Assembly (NCBI GenBank): GCA_028287895.1 | Contig: JAQBOV010000030.1 | Coordinates: forward strand, 1-57,739 | Direction: 5' to 3' | Length of the DNA: 57,739 nt | Source: Mucilaginibacter sp. | Lineage (GTDB): Bacteria > Bacteroidota > Bacteroidia > Sphingobacteriales > Sphingobacteriaceae | In this document: positions 52,622 through 57,739 of the stretch, in pieces | How the letters are laid out: every line of letters begins with the position of its first letter | Numbering within the stretch: position 1 is the stretch's first letter | Notes under the pieces: model-generated | Told to the model about the DNA's origin: nothing | The model's input: the letters and a program-made list of their open reading frames with translations, nothing else | Databases searched by the model: none | Translations under genes and position numbers: made by a program

Positions 52622-52623
52622 TG
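52616..52623 (+). promoter_or_regulatory. -7 promoter box of the helicase gene
   Basis: TATGTTTG matches TAnnTTTG. Six of its bases are inside the right arm of the palindrome. The start codon follows 49 bases later. Confidence 0.5.
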
Positions 52624-52672
52624 CCGTTTCAGACTTGGAATTTTAGATGATCCTGGTCATATTGCAAAAGAA

Positions 52673-54664
52673 ATGAGTGAGCTGAACCCGGTCATGCAAC
52701 TGGCCTATGATTATTTGGAAAGCACCAATACCATTGTTTTTTTAACGGGCAAAGCCGGAACCGGGAAAACGACTTTCCTGCAAAAGATCCGGCAGGAAAG
52801 TAAAAAGAAACTGGCCGTGGTCGCCCCTACCGGCGTGGCGGCGATCAACGCAGGCGGAATGACCATTCATTCCTTTTTTCAGCTTCCCTTCGGCCCGATC
52901 ATTCCTTCAGGAAATGGCCAGCCGGAAATGCATTACAGCGAGGAAAAGAAAGACTTACTGGCGAATCTGGAATTGCTTATTATCGACGAGATCAGCATGG
53001 TGCGGCCGGATGTACTGGACCAGATCGAGTTGATATTGCGTAATGTCAAAGGGACTGGGCAGCCCTTTGGTGGCGTACAGCTGCTGTTGATCGGCGACCT
53101 TTCCCAGCTTAGCCCCATCATCCGGGAGGAGGAATGGGTGATGCTGAGCCGCTATTATCGTACGCCTTATTTCTTCAGCAGCCTGGTACTTCAAAAAGCG
53201 CCGTATGTCCGCATTGAGTTGGACCAGGTGTTCAGGCAAAAAGAGCAGGCCTTTGTCGACCTGTTAAACGAGGTACGTAACCAAACTATCAGCGCGGAAA
53301 GCCTTGCTTTATTGAACGCCCGTTATATACCCGACTTTCATCCGGGCGCCGATGATCCCTATATTACCTTAACTACCCATAACCATATCGCCCAGCAGAT
53401 CAACAACGAGTTTATTAAAGCACTGCAGGAGCAGGAACACGAGTTTAAAGCGACCATTCGCGGCGAGTTTCCGAAAGATGCCTACCCGACCGAAACCGAT
53501 CTCAAATTAAAGATCGGCGCGCAGGTCATGTTCGTCAAAAATGACAGTTCGGCCGAAAAGCTGTTTTACAACGGCAAGCTCGGTACGGTCACTCGCATTG
53601 AAGACAACATCGTATTCGTGCAGTGCGGCCGCCAAGACAAAGAAATAACCGTTGAAGCGCTGGAGTGGACCAATGTAAAGTACCGGATGGAGGGCGAATT
53701 GATCAACGAAACCAACGCCGGCACCTTTGCGCAGATACCCTTAAAATTAGCCTGGGCCATCACAATCCATAAAAGCCAGGGATTGAGTTTTGACAAAGCG
53801 ATCATTGATGTAAGCGAAGCTTTTACCCATGGCCAGGCCTACGTAGCGCTGAGCCGTTGCCGCACCTTATCCGGCATGGTGCTGCGCAGCCCGGTCGCTG
53901 CCCATAATATCATCGGTGACCCGGCTGTCGTTCGTTTTAACGAGCAGGCTCAAACAATCAAACCAGACGCAAAAAGTCTGACACGTGACCGGGAATTATA
54001 TCAAATATTTTTATTGGGCGAATTATTCAATTTTCAGCCACTAAAAACCAAAATAGAAAATTTTGAAAGCCTGCTGCCAGAATTGCAAACGGATATTCTG
54101 GACGTCGCCAATAAGTTCACCAAACAACTAAAAACACAACGCAGTAACCAGGCAGCTGCCTATTTCCTGGAAAAATTACGGACAGCCATAGAAGACCTGC
54201 ACGGCCGGTTGCCGGGGCGCATCGGCCAGTCAAAAGAACAGGCCAAAAAAGCGGACCAGCTCATCGTCTGGCTGATGAACCGCATACAATTAATGGAGTA
54301 TTTCGCCGGGAACCCATTTACGACCGCTGCTTATTTAACCCTGACAAAAAATAAGCTAAGCACCCATGACCGCTCCTATTTAAAAGCCCTCAATAGCCTG
54401 CCGAACGAAAAGCTTTTTGAAAAACTGATGGCGTGGCGCAAAACAACAGCTGAAAAAGCGCATATGATGCCAAACATGATTTTTTCGGATAAGACTTTAT
54501 CCACTATAGCCGAGAAGCTTCCTTCTTTGCTCAAAGCACTCAGCGCTGTCAAAGGAGTCGGCCCGCAGAAAGCGGCGCAGTACGGTCCGGAGCTTATTAC
54601 GCTCATCCGCTCCTACCAGCAGGAATTAATCGGATCGCAAACAGAACAAGGGAGTTTATTTTAA
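52673..54664 (+). CDS. Pif1/RecD2-like helicase with C-terminal HRDC domain
   Basis: 663 residues, a superfamily 1B 5'-3' DNA helicase. Walker A is GKAGTGKTT (26-34), followed by VVAPTGVAAINAGGMTIHSF. Walker B is LLIIDEISMVRPD, motif III is LLLIGDLSQLSPI, and motifs V/VI are ITIHKSQGLSFDKAII and YVALSRCRT. The C-terminus (about 570-655) is an HRDC domain with a helix-hairpin-helix VKGVGPQKAAQYG. It probably unwinds stalled forks or G-quadruplexes. The shared palindrome with alkB suggests a DNA-damage role. Confidence 0.92.
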   Translation: MSELNPVMQLAYDYLESTNTIVFLTGKAGTGKTTFLQKIRQESKKKLAVVAPTGVAAINAGGMTIHSFFQLPFGPIIPSGNGQPEMHYSEEKKDLLANLELLIIDEISMVRPDVLDQIELILRNVKGTGQPFGGVQLLLIGDLSQLSPIIREEEWVMLSRYYRTPYFFSSLVLQKAPYVRIELDQVFRQKEQAFVDLLNEVRNQTISAESLALLNARYIPDFHPGADDPYITLTTHNHIAQQINNEFIKALQEQEHEFKATIRGEFPKDAYPTETDLKLKIGAQVMFVKNDSSAEKLFYNGKLGTVTRIEDNIVFVQCGRQDKEITVEALEWTNVKYRMEGELINETNAGTFAQIPLKLAWAITIHKSQGLSFDKAIIDVSEAFTHGQAYVALSRCRTLSGMVLRSPVAAHNIIGDPAVVRFNEQAQTIKPDAKSLTRDRELYQIFLLGELFNFQPLKTKIENFESLLPELQTDILDVANKFTKQLKTQRSNQAAAYFLEKLRTAIEDLHGRLPGRIGQSKEQAKKADQLIVWLMNRIQLMEYFAGNPFTTAAYLTLTKNKLSTHDRSYLKALNSLPNEKLFEKLMAWRKTTAEKAHMMPNMIFSDKTLSTIAEKLPSLLKALSAVKGVGPQKAAQYGPELITLIRSYQQELIGSQTEQGSLF

Positions 54665-54972
54665 CCGGCCATTTCTTTCCGACCATACTCTCGGAAGTCA
54701 TCTTTTAAGGTGCGGGAATAAAAAATTATTTGGCGAGTTAATCAGCAAATAACTTCACGTTGCCGATCAGCAATAATTATTTCGCCATCCTCGACGTCCG
54801 ATAGCCAAATTCAAAACAGAAACGGCATATGTTTTGGGATGGCTCACTTAAAAAGGAATTTGCCGTAAGCAGGACTACTTTTTTCCTGCCCGTTTAAAAA
54901 TGGCATTAACCATTCAGCTTGTGGAATCGATTTGTTTTTTGTTAAGTTCATAACAACTGTTTTTTGCCGGCG
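54665..54972. other. intergenic, no gene recognised
   Basis: 308 bases between the convergent helicase and membrane protein genes. No terminator with a clear stem and no protein-like frame was seen. Confidence 0.4.
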
Positions 54973-56034
54973 CTACTGCTGTTTAAATCTCGGCACCTCC
55001 CAAGTCCCGTTAGGTTGTTTGTTGACAATTTTCGTTATGCTGCCATCCGGGGATCTTATAAAAGAAATCCTCCAGGTGGTGGTCTTTAGGAACCATTCGG
55101 TTTCAGAAATCGCCGCCATTTCAAATTTAGGCACGCCTGGTAATTGAAGATAAACCTTTCCGCCCGTCCGGATAATTGACATCTTCCATTTTTTGTCGCC
55201 GTAATAGCCCAGCAGCGGGTCAGTCTGCGCATCGGTAAGCTTTATTTCGACTCGCTGGTCCATGAAGGGTGCAAACAGGCTGTAGGCTAACTTATTCCAG
55301 GCGGGTGAGCCCCAGGCCATCGTTACCGTAAATTGTAAAAAGACGATGCACACTATACTGATCATCGTTATTTTATGTATGTGCCTTACAGTAAGAAGAT
55401 CATAAATGAATAGTGGAATTAATAATGAATCGAAATAAATAAAACGAATATATAACGCCATGTTTAAACCTGGTAAAAAACGTATTCGGTCCACAGCAGC
55501 CTGCATCAAAATCAGCGTTGCCAAAAAAAGCAAGCGTTTGTGTGCCGCTGCATTTTTTCTAGCGAGAATACCCCATGTAAAGAGTAGGCCAAATAATAGG
55601 AACCCATACAATTGTTGTGACAAAATGCCCCAGGCGTCGGCGTCGCCTAATGGGGGTGAATTGGCAATTTTTGCATGAACGGTGGCAATACCAATGCTAA
55701 GCAAAACGAGTACACCAAGCACCACGGAAATAAGGCCGAGCTTGCGGTGAAATTTGAGGTTGCTTTTTGCCGCAAGTACCGCCTGCGCAAGGAAAACCAG
55801 TAGCCAGGATGCCATTATGGCACCGTGAACGTGAAGAAACCAATAAACTTCAAGTCCTCCGGAGGTTATCGCCTGGTAATCTGGCGTAAAACCAATTACC
55901 ACCATCACGGGAAAGAGGCTGGCCATTGCCACAAAGAAATAACGGGTGTAGAATAACCGCAGTCGTGTTTTCTTCACCTCATCATGGGCAACTGAACCGG
56001 CCGTTACGTTAGGGTTTAAAACTTCATTAATCAT
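54973..56034 (-). CDS. multi-spanning membrane protein with soluble C-terminal domain
   Basis: 353 residues. About seven membrane helices lie between 30 and 255; the second and third carry HVHGAIMASWLLVFLAQ and KFHRKLGLISVVLGV, with conserved His residues like those of DUF2306/cytochrome b561-type proteins. The tail (about 260-353) is a beta-rich domain resembling DUF3471: LTDAQTDPLLGYYGDKKWKM and a lipocalin-like end. Possible haem or quinone role; not proven. An upstream small membrane frame may belong to the same region. Confidence 0.65.
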   Translation of the reverse strand: MINEVLNPNVTAGSVAHDEVKKTRLRLFYTRYFFVAMASLFPVMVVIGFTPDYQAITSGGLEVYWFLHVHGAIMASWLLVFLAQAVLAAKSNLKFHRKLGLISVVLGVLVLLSIGIATVHAKIANSPPLGDADAWGILSQQLYGFLLFGLLFTWGILARKNAAAHKRLLFLATLILMQAAVDRIRFLPGLNMALYIRFIYFDSLLIPLFIYDLLTVRHIHKITMISIVCIVFLQFTVTMAWGSPAWNKLAYSLFAPFMDQRVEIKLTDAQTDPLLGYYGDKKWKMSIIRTGGKVYLQLPGVPKFEMAAISETEWFLKTTTWRISFIRSPDGSITKIVNKQPNGTWEVPRFKQQ

Positions 56035-56116
56035 GGCGTAAACGTTTATGTAAGTACTTTCTTAATGTTTATCAATATTATTCAGTTCTTGTTACAGTGC
56101 ACAATTTATAGTGTTG

Positions 56117-56323
56117 TCAGGTTCCCCCGATAGCATGAAAAATGACAAAGCCCATTGATATCCAGACGAGCACACCCAGCAAGACAGCGTTGGCCGAGTT
56201 ACCGATGAAGGCCAACGCATCCCCACGGGCTCCTATGCACCATTGCATACCATTTACTTGCAAGGCGATCGGGAAGGCCATCGTGAAACCTCCAATCCGT
56301 GGTATTTCGTTTGTTTTGGCCAT
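56117..56323 (-). CDS. possible small membrane protein
   Basis: 68 codons, ATG start. A polar and glycine-rich first half (MAKTNEIPRIGGFTMAF) is followed by a convincing membrane helix ANAVLLGVLVWISMGFVIF. No family recognised. It lies 82 bases upstream of the membrane protein gene on the same strand. It could be a fragment. Confidence 0.4.
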   Translation of the reverse strand: MAKTNEIPRIGGFTMAFPIALQVNGMQWCIGARGDALAFIGNSANAVLLGVLVWISMGFVIFHAIGGT

Positions 56324-56478
56324 ACGCCTGAGTCTTGATTGTTAATGAAAAAATAAGTTATCAATCCGTTTCATAATTCGTTAATCAAGTATTTCTGGAC
56401 CTCTTTTTCGTTAGGTTATAGGAGTGATTAAATCGCAATTCCGGTTGAGTTGCTGCATCCATTTTTTAGCTTTATTAC

Positions 56479-56643
56479 TCACTCATGTACTAATCCATGG
56501 GTCGATATTTTAATCGCCAGGAAGTTGATCAGTGTCAAAATAAATTCTGCGTAGAAATAGGCCTGGATCAATGTGATCCCAAAGGCAATAAGGATGATCG
56601 TCGCTGTATAACTCCTGTTAAATATGGAAGTTTGTTGTGTCAT
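56479..56643 (-). CDS. possible small membrane protein
   Basis: 54 codons from the ATG 56641-56643 (an upstream in-frame TTG is less likely). Nearly the whole middle is hydrophobic (ATIILIAFGITLIQAYFYAE; FILTLINFLAI). It has a polar start and a His-containing end. No family known. It lies between the response regulator and the 68-aa frame, all on the minus strand. Confidence 0.4.
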   Translation of the reverse strand: MTQQTSIFNRSYTATIILIAFGITLIQAYFYAEFILTLINFLAIKISTHGLVHE

Positions 56644-56737
56644 AACTTTAGCTGATTGATTCAATAAAGTTATCCGCTCTTAAGGCTGTGGTCAATCACC
56701 TGAACTGGTGAATTTTATAGAAATTAAGAGGAGAGAT

Positions 56738-57373
56738 TTATACCAGTTTTTGATTAATAGCTTTTGCAACAGCTTCGCTTTTGGAGTGTACGTGAAGCTT
56801 TTCGTAGATATGCCGTACATGGGTGCTGACGGTATCAATAGATATGAAACAGGCTGCTGCAATAGCTTTGTAGGATTTACCCTTAACCAATACCGCCAGG
56901 ATTTCCTTTTCGCGTTCGGACAGGTCAATGAACTCCGTTTTTCCGGCGGTTTGCTGCCGGAACATCTGTAAAACCTTCACCGCGACCGATGCCGTCATGG
57001 GGGCGCCGCCAAGATAAGTTTCGCGGATAGCTTCTATCATTTTCAGCGGGGATGTTTTTTTAAGCATATATCCCGAAGCCCCGGCACAAATAGCAGCAAA
57101 TATCTTGTCATTGTCGTCGAACACCGTTTGCATCAGGATATGCACCTGCGGAAATTTTTCTTTGATCAAGTGCACGGCTTCTATACCCGATATACCCGGC
57201 ATATTAATATCCATCATCACCACATCCGGATTGGCCAGTTGCATATTGCGCAGCAGCTTATTGGCATCGGCAAACGCTCCGGAACAAGCCATGCCTTCTG
57301 CATTGTTGATCAGCTGCTGCAAACTTTCGCGAAGCAGCTTATTATCTTCAAATATGGCCACTTTAATTTCCAT
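56738..57373 (-). CDS. NarL/LuxR-type response regulator
   Basis: 211 residues. Receiver domain (1-120): acidic pair in AIFEDNKLL, phosphoacceptor Asp55 in VVMMDINMPG, and the later conserved Thr/Lys in LMQTVFDD and GYMLKKTSPL. LuxR helix-turn-helix (about 145-205): LSEREKEILAVLVKGKSYK and ISIDTVSTHVRHIYEKL. It activates or represses transcription on phosphorylation. It is 60 bases downstream of the sensor kinase fragment that ends at the window edge, so the two form a two-component pair. Confidence 0.94.
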   Translation of the reverse strand: MEIKVAIFEDNKLLRESLQQLINNAEGMACSGAFADANKLLRNMQLANPDVVMMDINMPGISGIEAVHLIKEKFPQVHILMQTVFDDNDKIFAAICAGASGYMLKKTSPLKMIEAIRETYLGGAPMTASVAVKVLQMFRQQTAGKTEFIDLSEREKEILAVLVKGKSYKAIAAACFISIDTVSTHVRHIYEKLHVHSKSEAVAKAINQKLV

Positions 57374-57433
57374 AATTAGGGTATACAGGGTGCATAAAGG
57401 AATGACATTTTTTATTAGGAATCCATCACCAGT

Positions 57434-57739
57434 TCAGGTGATCTTGAATTTAAGTTTTACAACCGTTCCCTCTTTTAACAGGGATTGAATTTTAAAATCA
57501 GCGCATAGTTCCGCACCCCGTTTTTTTAAAGTACTCATGCCATTGCCGCCAAATATTTTTGCAGTATCAAAACCTTTACCGTCATCAATAATGTTCATCT
57601 CAACCTGGCGATCTCTTTGGGAAATAGATACAGATACTTTTTTTGCCTCCGAATATTTTGCCGCATTATTGATGGCTTCCTTAAAAAAAAGATAAAGGTT
57701 TTTGCGCTGCCCCATCGTTATTTTTAATGCGGAAAGTGA
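57434..57739 (-). CDS. sensor histidine kinase, C-terminal part (continues beyond window)
   Basis: About 101 codons are visible. The frame is open through to the window edge (SLSALKIT before MGQRKNLY), so the ATG seen inside is not the real start. This is the HATPase_c domain of the NarX/DesK type: N box FFKEAINNAAKYS, G1 IDDGKGFD, and G2 GGNGMSTLKKRGAEL. The end TVVKLKFKI is the last strand. The partner response regulator follows. Confidence 0.92.
   Translation of the reverse strand, partial: SLSALKITMGQRKNLYLFFKEAINNAAKYSEAKKVSVSISQRDRQVEMNIIDDGKGFDTAKIFGGNGMSTLKKRGAELCADFKIQSLLKEGTVVKLKFKIT

Overview
The window reads as chromosomal DNA of a Bacteroidota member of the Sphingobacteriaceae (Mucilaginibacter/Pedobacter type). 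The basis is the gene content (FadL plus SGNH lipoprotein, SusD-free IPT/TIG lipoprotein, DUF5777/YceI pair, hisGDCBHAFI(E) order, Csp plus small basic partner), Bacteroidota-type -7 boxes (TAnnTTTG) in front of many genes, and scarcely any Shine-Dalgarno sequences. The genus is inferred from protein flavour only. No rRNA, convincing tRNA, CRISPR array or intact insertion sequence was seen.

Layout. 1-4700: end of an aldo/keto reductase, a lipoprotein, a YciI protein, galK, a SpoU/TrmH methyltransferase and a YdeI-type protein. 4862-10870 (minus): gltB-gltD glutamate synthase. 11414-13561: a GmhB-type phosphatase and a GT39-like membrane protein. 13738-21473: the complete histidine operon, preceded by an uncalled 20-codon His-rich leader peptide, and followed by a WD40 protein and a DPP IV-type peptidase. 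25301-39438: a fatty-acid locus. The minus strand carries acyl-CoA dehydrogenase and thioesterase, then DUF2147, FadB-like, thiolase, acyl-CoA synthetase, enoyl-CoA isomerase and dienoyl-CoA reductase. An AraC regulator sits in the middle, and divergent FadL and SGNH lipoprotein genes lie beyond it. 39650-41591: cold-shock protein, small basic protein, fatty-acid desaturase and an unknown 107-aa protein. 41700-44050: a decayed SDR gene, a repeat element and a lipase-maturation-factor protein. 44100-50431: envelope proteins, a PAS/DHp sensor without an ATPase domain, and a second copy of the repeat. 51081-54664: HAD phosphatase, AlkB and a Pif1-HRDC helicase, the last two divergent around a palindrome. 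54973-57739: membrane proteins and a NarL-type two-component system cut by the window edge.

Main discoveries. (1) Three copies of a candidate operator, two CGG half-sites exactly 21 bp apart, lie in the same orientation in front of the three transcription units around the AraC gene. This suggests a local AraC-controlled regulon for lipid cleavage, fatty-acid uptake and beta-oxidation, including the auxiliary enzymes for unsaturated chains. (2) Many spacers are degenerate tandem arrays with 7-, 8- or 9-bp periods, each with its own unit and several running from a stop codon to the next start. (3) A His leader peptide with an overlapping hairpin precedes hisG. (4) Two diverged copies of an unexplained repeat of about 230 bp occur 5.6 kb apart. 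(5) A 13-bp-arm palindrome sits exactly between, and touching, the -7 boxes of the divergent alkB and helicase genes.

All product names come from reading motifs by eye; no database search was possible.
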